Assembly (NCBI GenBank): GCA_963830545.1
Contig: CAWHMK010000001.1
Location: 1,364,001-1,428,000 of the forward strand
Direction of reading: 5' to 3'
DNA length: 64,000 bases
Source: DATGJX01 sp963830545
Lineage (GTDB): Bacteria > Vulcanimicrobiota > Vulcanimicrobiia > Vulcanimicrobiales > Vulcanimicrobiaceae
A program made the position numbers and the translations under genes. Positions 35,863 through 44,771 of the stretch are shown piece after piece. Below the pieces are notes generated by a model, which was not told where the DNA came from, searched no databases, and saw only the letters and a list, made by a program, of their open reading frames with translations. The stretch's first letter is position 1. Each line of letters starts with the position of its first letter.

Positions 35863-36159
35863 CTAGCGCCGGAGCGCCGCATCGATCGCGGATCGTACTT
35901 TCGCGTCCGCTTCTTGGCTTTTCGCCTGCTCGAGGACACCGCGGCTCCACTGCGTGTTCAGGATCGACAAACGCTCGACGATGTCCGCGCGCAGTTGCGC
36001 ATCCGCCGCGTTCAGCGATTCATCGACGAGCTGCAGCCACGACGGCTTTCGCACCGCGCGTTCGTCGCTCAGCGATCGCAGCATCGCCCAACTGATTCCC
36101 AGAAGCAACACGCCGACGGCGAAGACGACCGCGATGAGGACCCACGTCGCCGGCGACAC
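35863..36159 (-). CDS. Small single-TM protein of the Ig-repeat module (second copy)
   Basis: A 98-residue protein with an N-terminal TM helix (WVLIAVVFAVGVLLLGISWAML) and a helical, charged cytosolic or periplasmic tail. It follows the second Ig-repeat protein after 11 bp. The tail (ADIVERL...WSRGVLEQA...DAKVRSAIDAALRR) lines up with that of the 135-residue TM protein after the first Ig-repeat gene (CDLIFAV...RSQGLLEHA...DAVALAAAHALMRR), so the two are probably homologous. Start GTG 36159. No known family recognised. It converges on mrdA with a 7-bp gap. Confidence 0.65.
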   Translation of the reverse strand: MSPATWVLIAVVFAVGVLLLGISWAMLRSLSDERAVRKPSWLQLVDESLNAADAQLRADIVERLSILNTQWSRGVLEQAKSQEADAKVRSAIDAALRR

Positions 36160-36170
36160 CTCGCGCGCCG

Positions 36171-39100
36171 TTAGGTGACGCTATACTGCGCCGCAGCCCG
36201 CAGCGCGTCCAGTACCGCGCCGAGCGCGTCGTCGAGCGTGCGATTCACGCTCGAACTGAGCACGCGGTGGAATTCCGCCATCGGAAGCGTCTCCAGGACG
36301 CTGAAGACCTTGACGAGTTCAGCGCGATAGAGAGCGAGCACGTCACTGCGGCCGCCGTCGTGCTCGACGCGCTCGCCGAGGAGATGCGCGTTGACGATCC
36401 AGGGCACGACCGATCCGAGCGGCGCCTGTTCCAATTCCGCAACGCGCGCGCTAAGCGCGCGCGAGTCGACTGCGCCGCTCAGCCGAACGACACCCGGTGG
36501 GACGGCGCGAAAGCGGGGCGGCCGGTACTTCGATTGCGGCGGCGACCAAGCCGCGCAGTGCAAAGCGGCTGTCGCGATCCTCGAGATCTTTGGCCGTGAT
36601 TGCCAAACGCGGTACCCGCAGCCGTACGAAGAATCGATCGAGCGGCGCTTTGATGGCTCGCGCGTCGTTCTCGACGATTTGCGAGAGACGTCCGTCCGCA
36701 CCCGCCACGGCATTCGGATAGAAGGCGTGCACCGCAAATACGTGTGGAATCAGCCCGCCTGCATCGCTTTTTTCCAGCGTACGGATCGCTTGGACGAGTT
36801 CCTCTTGCGAAAAGTCGACGTACAGCACCGCCGCATCTTCAGCAATGGTATCGCCTGCGGGGTGCACTGTCCGCGGCTCGTCTCCGGTGACGGGCGCGGC
36901 AATCTGCGGAGCCGCCTCGGCGGGCGGCGGCACGATCGTTTCGAGCGCCGGAACCTCCAACGCGGGCTGCAAAGACGCGACCGAAATAGGCGTCCCGGCC
37001 GTGCCCGCCTCGAGCGAGGGCGTCGAAAGCACGCGCAGCGCGGTCGCGGCGAGTCCCAGGGATCGATCCTCGTTCCATTCGAGGACGGCGCGCGTATCGA
37101 TCGCGGTTCCGACGGCGAGCGGCGCGATTACGAGCATCTCCCATCGAACGCGCAGTTCGATGCCCGGATTGACGTCCGTCAGCAGGAGGCCGCGCTGCGA
37201 CCACAGTTGCGAAGTGCCGAGATCGTCACCGAGCGCCATTCCGTTCAGCGTCGTACTGCCCGGAACGTAGACTGCCAAATTCGACGGCACTGCGCGAATT
37301 GCCAAATGCTCTGCCGGTCCGTCACCGCTATTGCGCAGGGAGATTTCGTACGCGACGCGGTCGCCGGCATTGATCGTTTCGGCGGGATTCGATCGCAATT
37401 GCGCGCCCTGCTCGAACTGCGGCTCGGCAAACGTGGCGATCTCGAGCGGATCGAAATGCACGGGACTGATTCCGCGTCCCGAAAGCGTGCCCTCGAGCGC
37501 AAACGTGCGATCGCGGCGCGAGCGAATCAATCGGACGGCAATGCGCGCTTCATGCGTCGTTTCCGCGGCGACGTCGCCGAAGCGCAGCGAGCCGGAACCT
37601 TCGCGATGGGCATTTTGCGCGCGATCGAGGACGAGTTCGGGCGGGAGTTCCAAATCGAGCCGCGCATCGCGCAACACGTCGGATCCGTCATTGACGAACC
37701 GTATGGAAATTTCATGGACGTGTCCCGGACGCAGCGGTTCGGGCTGCACGCGTTCCCACGTGCACGAGACCGCGGAAACGTGCGGTCGAGAGCGTACGAC
37801 GACCGTCGCCACCCCGAGATCGAACGTACCCGATGCAAACTCCAGCACCGCACCCAGCGTAACTTGCGAACGATCGGGAACGGGCGACGCGACACGCGCT
37901 CGCACGGTGAACGTTCGCTCCACGTGCGCCTGAACGATGCCGAGCGAGAACGGTTCTACGAATGCAACCGGTTCTTCCGGCGACTCCGCTATGCGCACGT
38001 CTTCCAAAAACGCTCCCGGAATGACGCGGAGCTGCACGTCCGGTTCCGCCGTGGTTCCATCGTTGAAGACGTGCGCGGTGAACGTGACGTCCTCGCGCGC
38101 CGAAGCGAGGCCGCGATCCACCTCGATGTAGTTGCGCGCCCGTGTGAAACGCGAGTGTGCGCGAACGCGCAGGGTGCGCGTGAAGCGGCGCTCGCCGCCT
38201 TTCCAGCGCAGCGTTGCCGCGATCGGCAACTCGCCGCCGTTCTGCATCGTCACGATGCTCGCAATTCCCGCGTCGGCGATGCGTCCGGCCGGCAACGTTC
38301 CGAGTGAAAAAGCCGATCCCGCAAACGCTTCGTCGCTGACCGGCTGTCCGTCCACGTGCGCGGAACCGGGCGTGTAGACGAGCCCTTCGGGCAATTCGAA
38401 CGCGATGGAAACGGTGTGCGCTTCGCCTGTTCCACCGTTCACGACGCGCACTGTCATGGGGACGCGCGTTCCGGGAGAAACGACGTCGTCGCAAAAAATC
38501 GTGAGCGCGGTGTCGCCGTTTGCGAAATCCGCGGGTGAACGCACGACGATGTCCGCGGAGCCGACCGTAAATTCTTCCACTTCGCGCGAAGAAATGGCTC
38601 CGCCGGCTTTGATGCGCGTGCCGTCGGCCAGCGGCGCGTCGATGCTCGCTTGATATTCCACGACGACTGCTTGGCCGGGAGGAAGGCGTTCGGCGACGAT
38701 CGTTTCGTTCGAATAATCGAACGGTTCGCTCGGCGCGTTCACGAGTGCGCGTCCGGCGATGCGCGCACTGCGCGGCACGTAGCTCGTGTACGCGGGCAAC
38801 GGCAAAAACGCAAGGACGTCGTGCGCACTGGACGCTCCGGCGTTAGCGATCGTGGCTTGAATCGTGATGACGTCGCCGGGTTTCGGCTCGTTCGGCGCGG
38901 CGATGGTGACGAATGTCGCGCTGTTCTGCAGCAGCGGTTCGCTGCGCACGACGAGGCGCTCGCGATTGGAGCCGACGACCGGCGTTTGGTCCGTGTTCAG
39001 CGCGGCTTGAAAGAAGAGTTCGGAGCCGTCCTCGATGCGTTCGTCGACACGGAAACTGCAAGCGACGCGTCGCTGCGCGTTCTGCGCGAGTTCTCCGACT

Positions 39101-39390
39101 GCGGCGCCTTCCGTCGCGACGAGTTTCTCGTTTTCCAGCGGCGCATCGTCCAGCGTGTCGCTGCCGTCGATCGCGGTAACGCCCGACGGTGCGGCGAAAC
39201 GCACGCGCACGCCGGTCGCGGGCGCACCGCCCAGATTCGAGAATGCGAATTCGACACGGATCGTCTCGCCTGGAGACACGGTGCGCCGCGGCGTGACGAC
39301 GAGCGTCCGCAGACTGTCCATAAGCGGCGGAGAGCCAGGAGCGAAAACGCCGGTGAGCGCGCTGGTTTGAGGGCGATCGGGACCTGCCAC
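36171..39390 (-). CDS. Large tandem Ig/DUF11-like repeat protein, copy B (frameshift near C-terminus)
   Basis: About 1,072 residues after removing one C from the run at 36515-36518 (plus-strand GGGG). Six tandem beta-sandwich units of roughly 120-135 residues cover residues ~20-800, each with the DUF11/CARDB pattern of a GxxVxxxxxVxNxGxxxA strand (FSNLGGAPATGVRVRF, RNSGDGPAEHLAIRA). A Pro/Ala-rich linker follows, then a helical C-terminal domain (LIPHVFAVHAFYPNA, DRFFVRLRVPRLAITAKDLE, PLGSVVPWIVNAHLLG). No signal peptide or TM segment is seen. It is a paralogue of the protein at 39808-43039 across the whole length. Start GTG 39390, by alignment to copy A. Function unknown. Confidence 0.75.
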
Positions 39391-39403
39391 GAGCTCTCGA
39401 CGT

Positions 39404-39811
39404 TCAGTCGAGCAGTTCGAGCGTCCTTGCAAGACGCTCCGAACGGTCGCCGGGGTGGCCGTGCGAGTAGGATTCAACGGCTCGCGTGTCTCCGCGCCGC
39501 ATCAGCGCGTGCGCGGCCGCTAGCGCCACCGCGTCGGACGGATCGTCGAGCGCGTGTTCGAGCAGTCCCTGCGAGCGGCCGTCTTTCAAATCGGCGACCG
39601 CAAAAATCAAATCGCAGCGCGCGGCTTCGGAAAGTCCGGCGAATTCATCGCCCGCTTCCCTCGTCCACTCGGTGGTGGCTTTCCACGGCTCGAGTGGCGG
39701 AAGCGGTTCGCTGTTCTTCATGACTGCGGCGCGCGGCGCGAGCAGAGCATAGGCTCCAAGAACGGCGCCGGCGATGAGGACGAGCGCCAAAACCGCGAGA
39801 ATGAGGCTCAT
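39404..39811 (-). CDS. Single-TM protein with HEAT-like tail (first copy of the small module partner)
   Basis: A 135-residue protein: N-terminal TM helix (LILAVLALVLIAGAVLGAYALL), a linker with PLPPLEPW, and a helical tail containing a HEAT-like pair (DAVALAAAHALMRRGDTRAV). Its ATG overlaps the stop of the upstream Ig-repeat gene, and copy B starts 13 bp downstream. The tail aligns with that of the 98-residue protein at 35863-36159, so the pair [repeat protein + TM protein] seems to have been duplicated as a unit. The TM protein could anchor or recruit the soluble repeat protein to the membrane, which is inference. Confidence 0.65.
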   Translation of the reverse strand: MSLILAVLALVLIAGAVLGAYALLAPRAAVMKNSEPLPPLEPWKATTEWTREAGDEFAGLSEAARCDLIFAVADLKDGRSQGLLEHALDDPSDAVALAAAHALMRRGDTRAVESYSHGHPGDRSERLARTLELLD

Positions 39812-42800
39812 GCAGGCAGATGTGCGAGCTGCGCGCGCGCAACGTCGAGCGCTGCATCCAACACCGGATACGGCTTGCGCTGCAACCCGTCGACGAACGC
39901 CGTTTCATCGGCGTTCAGCAATTCGTCGAGCGCGGCGACGAGCAGATCGCGATAGTTTCGCAAGCCGTCGCCGTCGGCGGGGATCAGACGCGCGAGAATC
40001 GCCCACGGCAGCGCGGTCCCAAGCGGTGCGTCCGCCAAGCGCGCGCGCAGCGTTTCCAGCTCGAGCCGCGCAGTGCTGCCACGCAGCACGAGCGAACCGG
40101 AATGCGCCGCCGGTTCGGCGGACGGATCGAGTCCTTCGAGCAGTGCTTCGAGCGTGTCCCGCGCAGCCGTCGATTCGAGATCGCGCGCGGCGATGACGTA
40201 GGTCGGCATACGAAGTTTGATGAAAACGCGGTCGAGCGTTTCGCGCAACGTTTCGCGCATGCCCTGCAGCAGCGTTTCGTCACGCACGGACATTGCATCG
40301 GGGAAGAACGCGCGAACTGCAAACAGGTGCGAAATGAGACCGGTGAACCTTGCCTCGCCCAAGAACCGCAGTGTTCGCGTGAGCCGATCGCGGTCGAAGG
40401 CCGTGATACATTGGACGCATTCCGCGTCGAGGCCGGTGTTCGCAAGCACCGCGGTGGCTTGCGCCCCGTGGCCGTTGCCGTTCACGCTGGGCGCGAGCGA
40501 AAGCACCGAACCGGTCGGAATCTCCGGGCGCGAAACCGGCGTGGCGGGCGGCAATTCCACGAAACGATCGTCGCCGGCGCCCAGCGCGCGCTGCTGCGAA
40601 CCGCCGAACGACGGGCCCAGCATTCCGTCCAAACCGAACGGTAGCCCCGAGATCGTGTTCGCAAACGCGGGCGCGCACCGGACCTTCACTTCGGGAGCCG
40701 AAATTTCGTCGGATCTCTCGCCGTCGTAATCGATGTGCGCGGTTCGCGCGATGACTTCGCCCGACGGCAGACCGTTGTGCACGACTTCCCGCCAGCGAAT
40801 CGTCGCCTCGATACCGGGATCGACGTCGCTCAGCGCAATGCCGCGGTCGCTCATCAGCGGCGAAAGCGCACCGACGTCGCGCACCGGCAAATCATTGACA
40901 GCGGTACTGTTCGGTACGTAAATCAGGGAATCGATCGGCGGAATCGTAACGGTGACGCGCCGCGCCGGACCGTCGCCGCTATTGCGCACGTGCAGAATGA
41001 ATTCGATCTCCGCGCCTGCGTCCACGATCTCGTCGGGTTCGCTGCGCAGCGTTCCGATGGCGAAGTTCGGTTCCGCCGTCGTCACGATCGTCAGCGCGCC
41101 GAGCTGCACCGGCAGCATCGCGTCCGCGCTCAGCACCGACTCAATCGAAACCGGATGCGCTTTGGCCAGACTGCGCAGCAGACGCACGCCCAGACGCGCT
41201 TCGGCGCTCGCGCCGGGGGCAATCTCGCCGAAGAGCAGCGTGGAACGTTCGCGCGTGGCGCCTTCCACCGTTTCGAGCCGCGCTTCGGGAGAGACGTACA
41301 GGCGCAAACGCACGTTCTGCGCGATGTCCGTGCCTTCGTTTCGGACCCGCACGAACACGTCGACGAGTTGATTCGGGCGGAACACGTCGTCCTGGACGAG
41401 CGTCAGCGCCGAACTTTGCGCGCTAAAACGCCGGGTGCGAATCCACGCGCCAGCTGACTTCACCCAGCGGCGTTTCACCCAATTCTCGCGTGTGCAGACT
41501 CGCACCGAGGCGCAGCTCGCTTCGATCCGGATATGGCGTACGCACCCGCGCGCGCACGGTGAGTCTGCGCGAACCGTACGGCTCGATGCTTCCCAAATCG
41601 ACGCCTTCGTTCTCGAGATCGAGGCGCACGTTTTTGTCGAAGACGCGCACGTCGTCCAAACCGGGATCGACGTGAAGGTGAAGTACGGCATCCGTTGCGG
41701 CAGCGCTGCCGTCGTCGGCGATCGTGATGACCGCCTCGCATTCGTCGGAGGGCCGCACGGCCACGCCGTTCGAGCGTGCGATGCCGTTGCGGCGCGTCGC
41801 GAAGTATGGCGTAGAGCGGACCGTGACGCCGGCGTCGAACGCGCGCTCGCCGGTGCTCCATTGCAGCGACGGCGCGACGCGGAGCACGGTCATGTCCGGC
41901 ATCGGCGACGCAATCGTCGCTTCCGCGAGAAACTCGACGCCCTGTCCCGCGGGGATCGCGCCGAGATCGAACGTCAATCCATCTTTCTTGCGTTCGCGAA
42001 GCGGCCTGCCTTCCACGCGCACCGAACCGCGTACGTGAATCAGGCCTTCGGGCAGCGTATAGGCCGCTGTAACGTTTTCGGCGCTGGTCGTTCCGCCGTT
42101 ATACGCGTAGAGGCGCAGGAGGATGCGCGCGCCCGGAGCGGCTTCGGCCGGTTCGATGACGCAAAGCGTCCGGTCGTTTTCAAAGTCCGGCGCGGCGTGA
42201 ATAGTCAGCGCGGCCGGCGGGAGCGCGAACGCCGTCGTTTCCTGAGATGCGATGTGCGCGTGCGCAACGATGCTCGTCCCGTCTTCAAGCGGATCGTCGA
42301 TCCTCACGCGGTACTGCAACGTCACCGTCGCGCTCGCGGGCAGCGTTTGCAGGATCACCGGCGCATGCACGCGGTCGAACGGTGCGAGCAGATCGCGCTC
42401 GAGCTCGCGGCCGTTGACGCGCGCCGAATTCGGAATGTAACTCGTATGCTCGGGAACCGGTGAGACCACGACCAAATCGTGTGCGCTGGACTCACCCGCA
42501 TTGTGAACGCGAATGGTTACCGTGGCTTCGCCGCCCGGATGCGGGTCGTGCTGCCGCGATTCAATCGACGCGCCGGTCAAAGCATTTTCGAGTGCAGGGC
42601 GGCTGCGAGCAACCAGGCGGACGATGTTGGAGCCCACCGGTGCGAGTTCGAATGCGGCAACGGCGGCCTGCAGTTCGACCGCGGAACCGTTTTCGATCGC
42701 GCCGGCGACACTGTACGCGATGTCGATGCGGCGTTCTTCGCCGGGGGAGACGTCGCCGATGTCTGCGCCCGCTCGCGCGAGCAGCGGTGAGTTTCCGTGT

Positions 42801-43039
42801 TCGTCATCGAGTTCGGTGCCGTCGAGTTGACCGCTTCCGACGAGATAGACTAAACCGTCGGGTAAGTTGAAGCGCACACGCACGCCCGTAGCCGGGGCAC
42901 CGCCCTGGTTACGGAACGTAAACGTAGCGCGCACTGTCATTCCAGGTTCCAACTCGCGCTCAGGCGAAACGACGAGGGTTCGTAGCCCCTCGGTTATGGT
43001 CGGAGCTCCCGGCGTAAAAACGTCCGTCAGGGTGCGCAT
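39808..43039 (-). CDS. Large tandem Ig/DUF11-like repeat protein, copy A (frameshift in the middle)
   Basis: About 1,076 residues once one T is removed from the TTTT run (plus AAAA at 41425-41428), which turns SHPAF-stop into SHPAFSAQSSALTL. It has six Ig/DUF11-like units (FRNQGGAPATGVRVRF, HNAGESSAHDLVVVSP, YNGGTTSAENVTAAY, RNEGTDIAQNVRLRL, RNSGDGPARRVTVTI), a low-complexity linker with GNGHGAQATA, and a helical C-terminal domain (LISHLFAVRAFFPDA, DRVFIKLRMPTYVIAARDLE, PLGTALPWAILARL). Same architecture and length as copy B. No secretion signal is visible, unusual for DUF11-type repeats. ATG 43039; a TTTAAT hexamer lies just upstream. Function unknown. Confidence 0.75.
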
Positions 43040-43114
43040 GACTCCGGATTAAATTCCGCTGCCGCGTTAGCGGCACCTTGACAAACTCGTAACATCACGA
43101 AAGGTTTACGCGAC

Positions 43115-44305
43115 ATGCTCGCAACGAAGGTCGAACGCATCGCCGACGCCGTTTCACGCCTTGGATCCGAAAGCGCTTTTGAGGTACTCGCGCGCGCCAA
43201 AGCGCTCGAAGCGGAAGGCAAGCGGGTCGTGCACATGGAGATCGGCGAGCCCGATTTCGACACTCCTGCGCACATCAAGGAAGCGGGCATACAAGCGGTT
43301 CGCGACAACTACACCCACTACTCGCCTTCGGCCGGCATCATCCAACTGCGCGACGTGATTGCCGACTATGCCGCCAAGTTCCGCCACGTCGAACCGTTCA
43401 GCGCGGAGAACGTCGTGGTCTCGCCCGGCGCCAAGCCCGTCATCTGGAATATTTTGAGCGCGATTTTGAGCCCCGGCGACGAGTTCGTGTATTTCGATCC
43501 GGCGTATCCGGCGTACGCGTCCTGCGCGAACTATTTGGGCGCCAAGGTCGTGCCGATTCCGCTTCACGAGGAAAAGAACTGGCGCATGGACTTGGACGAA
43601 CTCGAGCGCCGGGTATGCGAGAACACGCGCGCCGTGATGATCAATTCGCCTCACAATCCGACGGGCGGCGTGCTGACCAAGGGCGATCTGGAACGCATCG
43701 CGCATCTCGCGAAAAAGCACGACTTCGTCGTGATCGCGGACGAAATTTACAGCCGCAACTTCTACGAAACCTCGTTTTCGTCGATCGTCACCATTCCCGG
43801 AATGCGCGAACGCACGATCATCGTCGACGGATTTTCCAAAGCATACGCGATGACGGGCTGGCGTTTAGGTTACGCAATCATGCCCGCGCAGCTCGCGAAG
43901 ATCGTCACGCTCTTCAACAACAACACGTTTTCGTGCGTCACCACGTTCGTACAGCAAGCGGGCATCGCGGCGCTTCTCGGCCCCGACGAACCGGTGCGCG
44001 AGATGAACGAGATCTTCCGCCGGCGGCGCGACCGCCTCGTGAACGGCCTCAACGGCATTTCCGGCGTTTCCTGTACGATGCCCGAAGGCGCGTTCTATGC
44101 GTTCCCCAACGTCAAGAAGATCACGCCGCACGACAAAGCGCTCGCGACGTTCCTGCTGCAGGAAGGCGGCGTCGCCTGCTTGGGTGGCTCCGCGTTCGGC
44201 GCCGCCGGCAATGGGTATCTGCGCTTTTCCTACGCTGCTTCGCTCGAGGACATCGACTACGCACTCGAGCAGATGCGCCGCTGCATTCCGCTGTTCAAAG
44301 AATAA
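43115..44305 (+). CDS. Class I/II pyridoxal-phosphate aminotransferase (AspB family)
   Basis: A 396-residue fold-type I aminotransferase. Landmarks: HMEIGEPDFDTP, INSPHNPTGGVL (substrate/PLP contacts), IADEIYSRNFYE, and the PLP Lys in DGFSKAYAMTGWRLGY. The C-terminal YLRFSYAASLEDIDYAL contains the substrate-carboxylate Arg. Closest to the AspB-like aspartate/aromatic aminotransferases; exact substrate is open. A perfect TTGACA lies at 43078-43083, but the -10 is weak. AAAGG sits ten bases before the ATG. It is divergent from the Ig-repeat cluster. Confidence 0.9.
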   Translation: MLATKVERIADAVSRLGSESAFEVLARAKALEAEGKRVVHMEIGEPDFDTPAHIKEAGIQAVRDNYTHYSPSAGIIQLRDVIADYAAKFRHVEPFSAENVVVSPGAKPVIWNILSAILSPGDEFVYFDPAYPAYASCANYLGAKVVPIPLHEEKNWRMDLDELERRVCENTRAVMINSPHNPTGGVLTKGDLERIAHLAKKHDFVVIADEIYSRNFYETSFSSIVTIPGMRERTIIVDGFSKAYAMTGWRLGYAIMPAQLAKIVTLFNNNTFSCVTTFVQQAGIAALLGPDEPVREMNEIFRRRRDRLVNGLNGISGVSCTMPEGAFYAFPNVKKITPHDKALATFLLQEGGVACLGGSAFGAAGNGYLRFSYAASLEDIDYALEQMRRCIPLFKE

Positions 44306-44365
44306 ACGCCCTTCCTTATAACGCATTCCGGGCAACAATCTCGGCATTACGTGGGGGTCTCGTTC

Positions 44366-44376
44366 TTTGCTATGAT
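44366..44376 (+). promoter_or_regulatory. Extended -10 promoter before the small membrane protein
   Basis: TATGAT at 44371-44376 is preceded by TGC, the extended -10 pattern, with no convincing -35 at the right distance. It would start transcription about 44383, 12 bp ahead of the Shine-Dalgarno-bearing gene at 44395. Confidence 0.45.
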
Positions 44377-44394
44377 GACGCAAAGGAGATGCAG

Positions 44395-44631
44395 ATGTTG
44401 GGTTACGAACCGCCCCAGCCAAAACTCTGGAAAGCGATCGCGGGTGCCGGCATCATCGTATTTCCACTGTTTTACTTAGCAGACGCGACGCTGCTGCATC
44501 GCCGTCCGGGGTGGATATACGTCGTAGTCGCTGCCGCCGTCACGTTTGTGCTCGGACGGCAAATGTATTCGGGAGGACCGCAAAGCTCTGCGGCCACTCG
44601 CGTTCTGGAGACGGTACGGCACCGTGAGTAG
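44395..44631 (+). CDS. Small two-TM membrane protein
   Basis: A 78-residue protein with two hydrophobic segments (IAGAGIIVFPLFYLADATLL and WIYVVVAAAVTFVLG) separated by a short basic loop. The ATG has a good Shine-Dalgarno, AAAGGAG, six bases upstream, and an extended -10 (TGC-TATGAT) ends at 44376. It is not recognisable by family. It lies between the aminotransferase and the formate dehydrogenase operon and might belong to either or neither. Confidence 0.65.
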   Translation: MLGYEPPQPKLWKAIAGAGIIVFPLFYLADATLLHRRPGWIYVVVAAAVTFVLGRQMYSGGPQSSAATRVLETVRHRE

Positions 44632-44635
44632 TGAA

Positions 44636-44705
44636 GCACGCTCGCTGCTGCCGAACGACTCCTCGCGGAACGAAATCGACTCAAATTCAGCTGCAGCGAG
44701 CGTGC
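44636..44705 (+). promoter_or_regulatory. 13-bp inverted repeat in the formate dehydrogenase leader
   Basis: GCACGCTCGCTGC (44636-44648) and its exact complement GCAGCGAGCGTGC (44693-44705) bracket 44 bases. The right arm ends 66 bp before the fdh ATG. As RNA it would form a strong stem with a long loop. With no T tract it is not a simple terminator, so an attenuator, RNA structure or large operator are options. It begins five bases after the upstream gene's stop. Confidence 0.5.
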
Positions 44706-44771
44706 GGCGGCACGGAAAAACCTACGCGAGTCATTCGTTTAGCGTTTTCGGGAAGTTGGAACGTACTCGTT

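Noticed and set aside
36391..38307. 638-codon plus-strand ORF
   Set aside because: Antisense shadow of Ig-repeat copy B with Arg-rich, family-less translation.
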